Assembly: GCF_001544375.1 (NCBI RefSeq)
Contig: NZ_BCQJ01000002.1
Location: 248,001 to 312,000, forward strand
DNA length: 64,000 bases
Source: Enterococcus canis NBRC 100695
GTDB taxonomy: Bacteria; Bacillota; Bacilli; Lactobacillales; Enterococcaceae
Direction: 5' to 3'
Below the pieces are notes generated by a model. It ran no database searches and was not told the origin of the DNA. It saw only the letters and a list, made by a program, of their open reading frames with translations. Within the stretch, counting starts at the first letter, position 1. Each line of letters starts with the position of its first letter. The position numbers and the translations under genes were made by a program. Shown here one piece after another: positions 55,569-63,327 of the stretch.

Positions 55569-55859
55569 TTACGTAAATAATGAAGTCGATTTCACTAGTT
55601 TATTAAAAACGATAAATTCTTTTTCTAAATTGATTCGTACTACTTCATAACCGGCATTCAACCAACCATAGGCGCCTTTTTCAGGGTGGCGGTAATCGTT
55701 GGCCCACCAATCCGTATCAATCCGTGCTGTTTTGGGCAAACCGCTGTTGGGAAAAAGGAGTTCATCAAATTGGGTAAACGTCAGTGTTACTTGTGAGCCG
55801 CCATTGACGCGGAAATATTGCGTAATCGCGTCATATTTTTTTGGTCGTTCTTTACTCAT
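55569..55859 (-). CDS. Small conserved protein, DUF7662-like
   Basis: A 96-residue protein with no signal or membrane segment. It has the pattern KYDAITQYFRVNGGSQVTLT, then LPKTARIDTDWWAND and YGWLNAGYEV. This Y-D, LTF, LP-AR, WWAN, W-AG-V layout resembles small DUF7662 proteins, of unknown function. The start is the ATG at 55859 with AAAGGGGG 7 nt upstream. It probably shares no operon; the IIB promoter begins near its 3' end. Confidence 0.6.
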   Translation of the reverse strand: MSKERPKKYDAITQYFRVNGGSQVTLTFTQFDELLFPNSGLPKTARIDTDWWANDYRHPEKGAYGWLNAGYEVVRINLEKEFIVFNKLVKSTSLFT

Positions 55860-55968
55860 CACAGCACCCCCTTTGATTATCGCATACTTTGGATAATGTG
55901 AAAAGAATCCCGTTAGTTAATTGTTTTTCTGGCTACCTTTTTCTATACTAAAGGAAAAGGAGGCGCTT

Positions 55969-56601
55969 ATGTTACCCACTTATTATACGCTAGCTGAAAA
56001 TGGTCAGCATGAAATAGAGATCAAAAAAAGCCGCTTTATCTGTACCTTGAGAAGAGTGGAATCAGAAGATGCTGCCCGTGAGTTTATTCAAGAAATTAAG
56101 AAGGAGCACTGGAAAGCGACCCACAATTGTAGTGCCTATCTGTTAGGTGAACGTAGTGAAATCCAACGTTCCAGTGACGATGGTGAACCCAGCGGTACCG
56201 CCGGTATACCAATGTTGGAGGTTCTAAAAAAGAATGAGTTGATCAACGTAGCGGCTGTTGTTACGCGCTATTTTGGCGGTACTAAACTCGGGGCCGGTGG
56301 TTTGATTCGCGCGTATAGCCACGCTGTTTCTGAAGCTTTAACAGCTATTGGTATTGTCCAAGGGCAGTTGCAACAAGAACTACTTATCACCATCAGTTAT
56401 CCATTGCTGGGTAAATTGCAAAATTTTTTAGAGCTACAAGAGTTGACGATTGCGGATACTGTCTTTACGGAGCAAGTGGTGGTTACCGTTATGGTAACAG
56501 AGTCACAACTAACTACTTATCAAGAAATGATTACGGACCTTTTGAGTGGTCAAGTCACCTTTACTGAAGGTGCGACTCGTTATTTTGAACAACGAATTTA
56601 A
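55969..56601 (+). CDS. YigZ/YvyE family protein (IMPACT-like)
   Basis: A 210-residue protein of the UPF0029/IMPACT family. The conserved KSRFICTL, HNCSAYLLG, SSDDGEPSGTAGIP and RYFGGTKLGAGGL blocks are all present, with a ferredoxin-like C-terminal domain. Eukaryotic IMPACT regulates GCN2; the bacterial role is unclear but ribosome- or peptide-related. The ATG at 55969 has AAGGAGG 5 nt upstream. It lies 16 nt before the next gene, probably in one operon. Confidence 0.92.
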   Translation: MLPTYYTLAENGQHEIEIKKSRFICTLRRVESEDAAREFIQEIKKEHWKATHNCSAYLLGERSEIQRSSDDGEPSGTAGIPMLEVLKKNELINVAAVVTRYFGGTKLGAGGLIRAYSHAVSEALTAIGIVQGQLQQELLITISYPLLGKLQNFLELQELTIADTVFTEQVVVTVMVTESQLTTYQEMITDLLSGQVTFTEGATRYFEQRI

Positions 56602-56617
56602 TAGAAAGAATGATTCC

Positions 56618-57265
56618 ATGGAATTTACGCAGGAACACTTTGCGCTTTTTGACCGTTCGCTATTTACCTTCAAACAACTAAAAGAGCGCTATTCAGAAGA
56701 GCAACTAAACGAAATCAAGCAGCAGTATAAACATATTTGGACAGACTGGAAGGCGTTGCAGCTAGCAACTAACGAAGAGCTTCACTACCCACTCATCCCT
56801 AAGGTCGAAAGTTGGACTAACGGCTGGAATTTGCGTAATCATTTTTGGTGTGCTTACCGGACATCCCAGCGCCAAGGAGAAGCTTCTACACTAGCCCAGT
56901 TGTTAAATCGGCAGCAGTTACAGGTTTATTTGATGTGGCAGCACTATAAGGCGGATGAAACGCTGGTAAGTCGTCAAGACTATAACGAACGCCTACTGAA
57001 GGCCTTACCTGCTTGGGCAGAAAAGACGCATTTTCATTATCAAATTTGGACGAATGAAAGTTCAGAGTGGGCAGTTCATTGGTGGCTGCAAGATTTTTTA
57101 ACATCTCCAGAAAAACAACACCAATTAATCAGTTCGCTTTCAACTGCTAGTATCCAATTAGGAGTTGTCTGGCGACCGGAGGAAGTCATTGAGCGACCGT
57201 TAGAACAACTGACAACTGCCGTCTTAGAAGAGCTTTGGCCACTTTACCAAACTGTCGCAAAATAA
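56618..57265 (+). CDS. Uncharacterised cytosolic protein, possibly HI_0552-like
   Basis: A 215-residue protein starting MEFTQEHFALFDRSLFTFKQ, rich in tryptophan and glutamine with no membrane segment. The beginning (EHF-LFDR and FTFKQLKERY) and the WNLRNHFWCAYR block recall the HI_0552 family of unknown function; this is from memory and uncertain. The Shine-Dalgarno is weak (AGAAAG), so translation may be coupled to the yigZ-like gene upstream. Confidence 0.55.
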   Translation: MEFTQEHFALFDRSLFTFKQLKERYSEEQLNEIKQQYKHIWTDWKALQLATNEELHYPLIPKVESWTNGWNLRNHFWCAYRTSQRQGEASTLAQLLNRQQLQVYLMWQHYKADETLVSRQDYNERLLKALPAWAEKTHFHYQIWTNESSEWAVHWWLQDFLTSPEKQHQLISSLSTASIQLGVVWRPEEVIERPLEQLTTAVLEELWPLYQTVAK

Positions 57266-57300
57266 AAATACCTGCTTTGCGGCTAGGCACTAAGCAGGTA
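57263..57300 (-). terminator. Terminator of the second gntR gene
   Basis: A TACCTGCTT/AAGCAGGTA stem with a T tract on the minus strand, 6 nt after the gntR stop. It may also slow plus-strand transcription from the convergent gene. Confidence 0.8.
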
Positions 57301-57306
57301 CATTGA

Positions 57307-58014
57307 TTATTTTTCCAAATAAAATTCAAAGCGATTGCCGACGTATTGGGTCCGTACGTACTCGAATGGTCGGCTATCTTCCAAATAAGACACTTGGCGT
57401 AGCCGCAAAATGGCCGCGCCTTTTTTTACGTCTAAATATTCCGCGATTCGTTCTGACGCCACCATAGCTGAGATGGTTTGATTGGCATGGCCAATTTTCA
57501 AACCGCCTTTACTTTCAAGGGTTTGGTAGAGTGAGCGGCTGATTTCTTGTTTGCTGTACTCGCCCACGATGTCTAAAGGTAAACTTGCCACTTCAAAACA
57601 GATGGGCACATCATCCGCGTAACGAATCCGTTCCATGCGGACGATAGAGTCTTCTTCGCCTAAGTGTAGCTTTTCCATCTCACTAGAGCTAGGTTTGGCT
57701 ACAAAATAAGAAATCGTTTTGCTGGAAGGCTTGCGATTTTGCGACAGCATGATTTCCGTAAAGCTAGTAGTTCCCGACATTTTTTCTTGGACTTTTTTGC
57801 GGGCAACATAAGTCCCAGAACCAATCTTCCGTTCAAGGATTCCTTCATCAGCCAAAGTCTGAATTGCTTGACGTAGGGTCATGCGGCTGACATTGAACTG
57901 TACCGAAAGCTCCCGCTCTGATGGCAGCCGATCCCCTATCTTCCATTTACCTTTTTCAATTTCAGTTTTGATCTGGTCATGGATCTGTATATAGACCGGT
58001 ACATTGTTTGCCAC
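57307..58014 (-). CDS. GntR/HutC-family regulator
   Basis: A 235-residue regulator with an N-terminal winged helix (LPSERELSVQFNVSRMTLRQ, then ILERKIGSGTYV) and a UTRA ligand domain (about 85-230). It resembles the NagR/PhnF branch. I choose a GTG start at 58014 (MANNVPVYIQIHDQ) with AGGAGG 7 nt upstream; the nearby ATG is out of frame. Its promoter spacer holds a perfect 10-bp palindrome. No sugar gene is adjacent, so its regulon is elsewhere. Confidence 0.85.
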   Translation of the reverse strand: MANNVPVYIQIHDQIKTEIEKGKWKIGDRLPSERELSVQFNVSRMTLRQAIQTLADEGILERKIGSGTYVARKKVQEKMSGTTSFTEIMLSQNRKPSSKTISYFVAKPSSSEMEKLHLGEEDSIVRMERIRYADDVPICFEVASLPLDIVGEYSKQEISRSLYQTLESKGGLKIGHANQTISAMVASERIAEYLDVKKGAAILRLRQVSYLEDSRPFEYVRTQYVGNRFEFYLEK

Positions 58015-58045
58015 ATGAACTCCTCCTTTTTCCAACCTTTTCTAT

Positions 58046-58074
58046 ATTATAACTGGTATATACCTTATAAACAA
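58046..58074 (-). promoter_or_regulatory. Promoter of the second gntR gene with GGTATATACC operator
   Basis: TTGTTT, 17-nt spacer, TATAAT on the minus strand. The palindrome GGTATATACC (58055-58064) sits in the spacer and would allow autorepression. Confidence 0.7.
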
Positions 58075-58114
58075 CTTTTTTTAAAATGCAGCTACTGGAT
58101 GTTCAAAAAAAGAA

Positions 58115-58184
58115 TCTGGGACATAACACAAGAAATTATGTCCCAGACTCTTTGTATCCAAATAAACGGTGGAACCAGAAGCAA
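58115..58184 (+). repeat. Dispersed repeat copy 2: hairpin plus conserved tail
   Basis: An 11-bp stem CTGGGACATAA/TTATGTCCCAG (58116-58146), then TTTGTATCCAAATAAACGGT and GGAACCAGAAGCAAC. It matches copy 1 (24269-24338, opposite strand) through stem, spacer and tail. Here the T run is interrupted (ACTCTTTG), so termination would be weaker. It lies between gntR and the dehydratase activase gene. Confidence 0.75.
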
Positions 58185-58279
58185 CTCCTGCGGAAATAAG
58201 CTGGAATACACAAAAATTTGAAGAGCAATTTCCTTGTATTCCTTCTTATTTCTCGGAGTTAGACGCTTCTGTTCCAACC
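58168..58279. repeat. Long imperfect inverted repeat (about 45-bp arms)
   Basis: The left arm (58168-58213) and right arm (58234-58279) are near-complementary: GGAAC-AGAAGC, AACTCC, AAATAAG and GGAATACA each recur inverted in order, around a loop of about 20 nt. It overlaps the tail of repeat copy 2 and ends 13 nt after the activase stop. It would fold into a long hairpin in either transcript. Confidence 0.75.
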
Positions 58280-58292
58280 TCTCCTTCCGATA

Positions 58293-61200
58293 TTAACGCG
58301 TTTCTGCTACTTGGATTGCTTTATTAGCCGTTGCCATCATCAAGCGGATGCGGTTCAGCTGATTCACAAGTGAAACTCCTGGATCATAGTCAATCGCGGC
58401 AATGTTCGCTTTAGGGTATTGAGAACGCAGCTCTTTTATAACCCCTTTACCAACAACGTGATTGGGCAGACAACCAAATGGCTGCATGCAGACGATATTA
58501 TCGACCCCTGATTTCAGCAGTTCAATCATTTCACCAGTCAAGAACCAACCTTCACCAGTGTGGTTACCGATAGACAGAACTTTTGACGCATCTTCAGCTA
58601 ACTCATGAATCGAATGTAACCCGTCAAATCGTTGCGAACGGCGTAACGCTCGATCCATTGGTTTTTCTACGATTTCGATCAAACGAATCGCAAAGTTCGC
58701 CAGATTTTTGCTCTGCTTGGACATGCCCAGATTTTCATATTTCCAAATTTGATTGTACAAGGAGTAATTCATAAACCCGATAATGTCAGGTACAACGGCT
58801 TCGGCACCTTCTTGTTCCAATAAGCGCACGATATCATTGTTGGCTGTTGGTGAATATTTCACTAGAATCTCACCTACAACCCCGACTTTTGGTTTCACAA
58901 CATCAAGTAATGGTACCGTATCAAATTCTTTGATGATTTTCTTCATGTTTTGGTTAAAGCCAGTCAATGAGCCACTACGCACATTGCCTTCGATTTTCTT
59001 GAGCCATTTAGCATGGAGACGGTCTATTGTACCTGGTTCCAGCTCATAAGGACGAGTCCGGTAAACGACGCGTTCAAACAAATCCCCATATAAGAAAGAC
59101 ACCACTAAGCGTTTCAGCATTGGCAAGGTGAATTTAAAGCCAGGATTGGATTCAACCCCTTTATTACCTAATGAAACAGAGACGACTGGCACTTGTGGGA
59201 AACCGGCATCCATTAAGGCTTTCCGTAAGAGCGGAATATAGTTGGTTGCCCGACAACCACCACCAGTCTGGGTCATCATAACACTGGTATTGTTGACATC
59301 GTATTGACCACTTTGCAATGCCTCAACTAATTGCCCAATGGAAATGATGGCCGGATAGCAGGCATCATTATTCACAAATTTCAAGCCAACATTGATTGCT
59401 TCCCGGTCTTCAGCTGGTAAACAAACCACATCATATCCTGAAGCTTTCAAGGCAACGTCGACTAACCCTTCTTGGTGAATGGGACTTAGCATTGGTAATA
59501 AGAGTGTATGTTTTTTACGCATTTCTTTCGTAAAGACAACTTTTTCCGGCTCTTCAAATCGTTTTTTCGGTTCGAAGTTTTGTTTACTCCGTTCTCCAAC
59601 GGCGGCTTTCAATGAACGTAACCGAATGCGAATCGCCCCAAGGTTAGCCCCTTCGTCTATTTTCAACACGGTATAGATTTTACCGTATTGACTCATAATC
59701 TCTTCAACTTGGTCCGTTGTGACGGCATCAATCCCACAGCCAAAGGAATTCAACTGAACCAACTCCAAATTTTTTGATTTGGCCACCACACGAGCTGCTG
59801 CATATAACCGTGAATGGTAGACCCATTGGTTCACTACCCGCAGATTGCCCACATCACTTAAATGCGAGATACTATCCTCCGTCAACACGTGGAAGCCTTC
59901 CTGCGTGATGACTTCGGCGATACCATGATTGATTTCAGGGTCCAAATGATACGGTCGGCCAGAAAGTACGATCCCCCGCTCACCTTTCATAGTAAGGTCA
60001 CGCAAGGTGTCCTCGCCTTTTTGACGGATATCCGCTTTAAAGGCGTCTAGCTCTTCAAAGCCATGACGCAAGGCCGTTGTCACTTCTTCTTCGGTGATAC
60101 CCAGATCTTGGAAGGTATGGTACAAGACTTTTGCCACCGAGGCCTCATCAGCCAGATTTAAGAATGGATTACGGTAGTCTACTTTACCATCGCGAATATC
60201 ATCTACATTGTTGCGGATTACATCGGGGTAGCTTTGTACAATCGGACAATTGAAGTGATTATCCGCCTGCAAGTCCTCTTGCCGCTCAAAGACAACCCCT
60301 GGATAAAAGATCCGCGGCACGCCTTGGTCGATTAGGGCTTGGATATGACCATGGGTGATTTTAGCTGGATAACAAGCCGTATCGCTGGGAATTGTTTCCA
60401 TCCCTTGTTCATAGAGTTCTTTATTAGAGCGTGGCGATAAGACGACTCGGAAACCTAATTCCGTAAAGAAGGTATGCCACAAAGGATAATTTTCATACAT
60501 ATTCAAAACCCGCGGAATCCCGATTTCACCGTATTTGACGTCTTTCCGTAATGGTCGATATTTGAATAAACGCTTATATTTATAATCCACCAAGTTAACA
60601 CGACGGTCTTCACGTTTAATCTTGATTTGAGCACCACGTTCACACCGATTGCCGGTAATAAACTTACGGCCATCAGAGAAGACCGTCACAGTCAGCATAC
60701 AATTGTTTTCACACAAGCCACAATGGGTAAATTCTTTCTCAGCATTGAAGGCATCCAGCTCTGACAAGTTTAGAATGGTGGAAGTTTCTTCTAATTCAGC
60801 ATTTTCCATGGCAATCAAGGCGGCCCCGTAAGCTCCCATCAGACCGGCAATTGAAGGTCTAACCACTCCACGACCACTGATCATTTCAAAGGCGCGCAGC
60901 ACAGCTTCGTTGTAAAAAGTCCCACCTTGGCAGACGATTTTCTCACCTAATTCTTCTGGTCGGCGAATTTTAATGACTTTATAAATTGCATTTTTAATAA
61001 CCGAATAGGAAAGTCCCGCTGAGATATCTCCCACTGAGGCGCCTTCTTTTTGGACTTGTTTCACTTTGGAGTTCATAAAAACAGTACAGCGAGAACCTAA
61101 GTCCACTGGCGCTTGACTCGCTAAGGCTGCTTGCGCAAAATCCTCCACATTATAATTTAAGGATTTAGCAAACGTCTCAATAAAAGAACCACAACCAGAG

Positions 61201-62531
61201 GAACAGGCCTCATTTAGTTGAATCGACGACAGAACGCCTTCTTTGATGGTCATGGCTTTCATATCCTGACCACCAATATCTAAAATGAAATCGACGCCTG
61301 GCTGGAAATGATTGGCTGCTTTATAATGGGCCATGGTTTCAACTTCACCAATATCCACTTTCAAGGCATTTTTAATCAACTGTTCGCCATAACCAGTCAC
61401 CGCTGCTTTGGCAATATAGACGTCTGCGGGCATTTGTCGGTATAAATCCTTCAGCACGCGAATAGATGTCTCTAGTGGTTGACCTTCGTTATTGCCGTAA
61501 AAACTGAAAAGCAGTTGACCCTCAGCATCAATCAACGCCACTTTAGTGGTAGTTGACCCCGCATCAATTCCAAGATAGCTGGCACCTGTATGAGCAGCCA
61601 GTGGTTTTTCGGTAGCTTGCGCCTGTTGATGCCGCGCCCGAAACGCCGCTAATTCTGCCTCATCTTGAAATAAAGGTGTCAAGGTATCGGTTGGCTTTAA
61701 CTTTTCACTATTTTCATGGGTCAAACGTTCCAACAACTCCGCTAAAGTCATCACCGGCGCTGACTCTGAATAAAAGGCGGCTCCCATCGCCACAAAAAGT
61801 TGGGGCTGTTCTGGAAAAATCACGTCTTCTGGTGCAATATTCAAGGTTTCGATAAAGCGACGCCGCAATTCCGACATAAAGTACAAAGGGCCTCCTAAAA
61901 AGGCGATTTTCCCTTTGATTTTGCGGCCAGCGGCTAAGCCGGCAATTGTTTGATTAACCACAGCTTGGAAAATACTGGCAGCGATATCGGCCTTGTTTGC
62001 CCCTTCGTTGATTAAGGGCTGTACGTCTGTTTTCGCAAAAACGCCACAGCGGGAAGCGATTGGATAGATAGTATGGTAATCCTTAGCTAGTTCATTGACT
62101 CCGTTTGCATCGGTCTTCAATAGCACTGCCATCTGATCGATAAACGCACCAGTCCCCCCTGCACAGCTACCATTCATGCGCTGCTCTAACGCCCCTTCAA
62201 AAAAGGTGATTTTGGCATCTTCGCCCCCTAATTCGATGGCAACATCCGTTTCCGGAATCACTTCCTCGACTGTGCGGGTACAGGCAATCACCTCTTGGAC
62301 AAAAGGAATTCCTAAAACATCCGCTAAACCCATGCCACCGGAACCTGTAATGGCCATGGTAACGGGTTCGGTACTTAAAAGAGCCGCTGCCTCTTGCAAA
62401 ATTTTAACGGTGGCTGCTTGAACATCAGAAAAATGCCGCTCGTATTTTGCAAACAGGTGCTGCTTCTGTTCATTCATAATGACTAATTTCACGGTTGTGG
62501 AGCCTACGTCAATACCTGCTCGTAATGTCAT
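58293..62531 (-). CDS. Giant 2-hydroxyacyl-CoA dehydratase activase fusion protein
   Basis: A 1412-residue protein. Two ASKHA-type activase (BcrAD/BadFG, HgdC-like) domains lie at about 1-260 and 318-580, each starting with a phosphate loop (GIDVGSTTVKL; GIDAGSTTTKV). Cluster cysteines are in GSCAGGTG (123) and SRCGVF (162), and in NEACSSGCGSF (443, 447) and SRCTVF (482). A CxxCxxxC knot (604, 607, 611) plus C630 leads into a DUF2229/HgdB-like region to the end. Such proteins use ATP and iron-sulfur clusters for low-potential electron transfer. The substrate is unknown. The ATG at 62531 has AAGGAGGGG upstream; it is divergent from tetR. Confidence 0.85.
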   Translation of the reverse strand: MTLRAGIDVGSTTVKLVIMNEQKQHLFAKYERHFSDVQAATVKILQEAAALLSTEPVTMAITGSGGMGLADVLGIPFVQEVIACTRTVEEVIPETDVAIELGGEDAKITFFEGALEQRMNGSCAGGTGAFIDQMAVLLKTDANGVNELAKDYHTIYPIASRCGVFAKTDVQPLINEGANKADIAASIFQAVVNQTIAGLAAGRKIKGKIAFLGGPLYFMSELRRRFIETLNIAPEDVIFPEQPQLFVAMGAAFYSESAPVMTLAELLERLTHENSEKLKPTDTLTPLFQDEAELAAFRARHQQAQATEKPLAAHTGASYLGIDAGSTTTKVALIDAEGQLLFSFYGNNEGQPLETSIRVLKDLYRQMPADVYIAKAAVTGYGEQLIKNALKVDIGEVETMAHYKAANHFQPGVDFILDIGGQDMKAMTIKEGVLSSIQLNEACSSGCGSFIETFAKSLNYNVEDFAQAALASQAPVDLGSRCTVFMNSKVKQVQKEGASVGDISAGLSYSVIKNAIYKVIKIRRPEELGEKIVCQGGTFYNEAVLRAFEMISGRGVVRPSIAGLMGAYGAALIAMENAELEETSTILNLSELDAFNAEKEFTHCGLCENNCMLTVTVFSDGRKFITGNRCERGAQIKIKREDRRVNLVDYKYKRLFKYRPLRKDVKYGEIGIPRVLNMYENYPLWHTFFTELGFRVVLSPRSNKELYEQGMETIPSDTACYPAKITHGHIQALIDQGVPRIFYPGVVFERQEDLQADNHFNCPIVQSYPDVIRNNVDDIRDGKVDYRNPFLNLADEASVAKVLYHTFQDLGITEEEVTTALRHGFEELDAFKADIRQKGEDTLRDLTMKGERGIVLSGRPYHLDPEINHGIAEVITQEGFHVLTEDSISHLSDVGNLRVVNQWVYHSRLYAAARVVAKSKNLELVQLNSFGCGIDAVTTDQVEEIMSQYGKIYTVLKIDEGANLGAIRIRLRSLKAAVGERSKQNFEPKKRFEEPEKVVFTKEMRKKHTLLLPMLSPIHQEGLVDVALKASGYDVVCLPAEDREAINVGLKFVNNDACYPAIISIGQLVEALQSGQYDVNNTSVMMTQTGGGCRATNYIPLLRKALMDAGFPQVPVVSVSLGNKGVESNPGFKFTLPMLKRLVVSFLYGDLFERVVYRTRPYELEPGTIDRLHAKWLKKIEGNVRSGSLTGFNQNMKKIIKEFDTVPLLDVVKPKVGVVGEILVKYSPTANNDIVRLLEQEGAEAVVPDIIGFMNYSLYNQIWKYENLGMSKQSKNLANFAIRLIEIVEKPMDRALRRSQRFDGLHSIHELAEDASKVLSIGNHTGEGWFLTGEMIELLKSGVDNIVCMQPFGCLPNHVVGKGVIKELRSQYPKANIAAIDYDPGVSLVNQLNRIRLMMATANKAIQVAETR

Positions 62532-62579
62532 TGTTTGCCCCTCCTTCTGTAATGGTACATTACCCAACAGCTTGTTGAT

Positions 62580-62602
62580 TATCTAACAAACTGTTTGATA
62601 TA
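62580..62602. promoter_or_regulatory. Candidate TetR operator 1
   Basis: An imperfect palindrome centred on CAAACTGTTTG (10-nt arms, 8 matching) lies between the activase gene and tetR. A TATTAT on the minus strand (near 62606) is next to it and could be the activase -10. The 184-nt gap otherwise holds only this and the second site. Confidence 0.5.
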
Positions 62603-62672
62603 ATACTCATGTATATTTTAGAAAGATTTTAATCTAATTGCAACAAGCAAACAATCGTTATTTGTGAGATAA

Positions 62673-62697
62673 ACAACAAACTACAACTTTTTGTTGT
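62673..62697. promoter_or_regulatory. Candidate TetR operator 2
   Basis: Perfect 8-bp arms ACAACAAA/TTTGTTGT separated by 9 nt lie just before the tetR ribosome site. The AACAAA core is shared with operator 1. Confidence 0.5.
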
Positions 62698-62715
62698 ATA
62701 ACAGGAGAATTTTTT

Positions 62716-63327
62716 ATGAAAAAGAAAGTCGATCTACGAGTCAAGCGCACCCACAAAATGATTATTGAAGCCTTTGTCCGTTTAGTAGAAGAAAAAGGCA
62801 TGGAGGCTGTCACCGTTCAAGATATTGCGGAAGAAGCCATGATCAACCGGGCTACTTTTTATGCCCACTTCAAAGACAAGCAAGACCTTTACGAACAGAT
62901 TTTTTCTTTTGCGGTGGGAGCTTTCACCTCAGTATTGGATTCAGATCCTCTGGTAAAAAATAATCGCATCAAAGTAAAACAAATTGAAAAACTGCTGACG
63001 ACTATTTACATCAATATTCAAAAGAACAAATCTTTCTTTTTAACCATCACTGAAGGCAATAATAATGAACTTTTACGGAAAAAATTAGGCGCTCTTCTGT
63101 ATGAAAAATATGATACGATCTTTCGTCAGCTGCGAATTACGGAAAATGAAATCGAAGTACCGATCGATTTTATCGTTGAGTATATGACCTCGATTTTTAT
63201 GGGGACCCTTCATTGGTGGATCACTAGCGAGACTGATATGACCCCCAATCAATTAGCTAAGTTAGTCATAAAACTAGTAGGAAACGGTCATTTGACGGTC
63301 TTAGGTGTCGACATTGAAAAAGATTAA
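62716..63327 (+). CDS. TetR-family regulator
   Basis: A 203-residue repressor: an N-terminal HTH (VTVQDIAEEAMINRATFYAH, with FKDKQDLYEQIF) and a helical ligand domain ending in a C-terminal TetR_C-like block (FIVEYMTSIFMGTLHWWI). Its divergence from the giant activase gene and the palindromes between them suggest it controls that gene and itself. AGGAG lies 8 nt before the ATG. The following methyltransferase frame starts inside its 3' end. Confidence 0.85.
   Translation: MKKKVDLRVKRTHKMIIEAFVRLVEEKGMEAVTVQDIAEEAMINRATFYAHFKDKQDLYEQIFSFAVGAFTSVLDSDPLVKNNRIKVKQIEKLLTTIYINIQKNKSFFLTITEGNNNELLRKKLGALLYEKYDTIFRQLRITENEIEVPIDFIVEYMTSIFMGTLHWWITSETDMTPNQLAKLVIKLVGNGHLTVLGVDIEKD

Noticed and set aside
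58092-58277. A 61-codon frame in the 58.1-58.3 kb intergenic region
   Set aside because: It is composed of the dispersed repeat and the long inverted repeat; no ribosome site.
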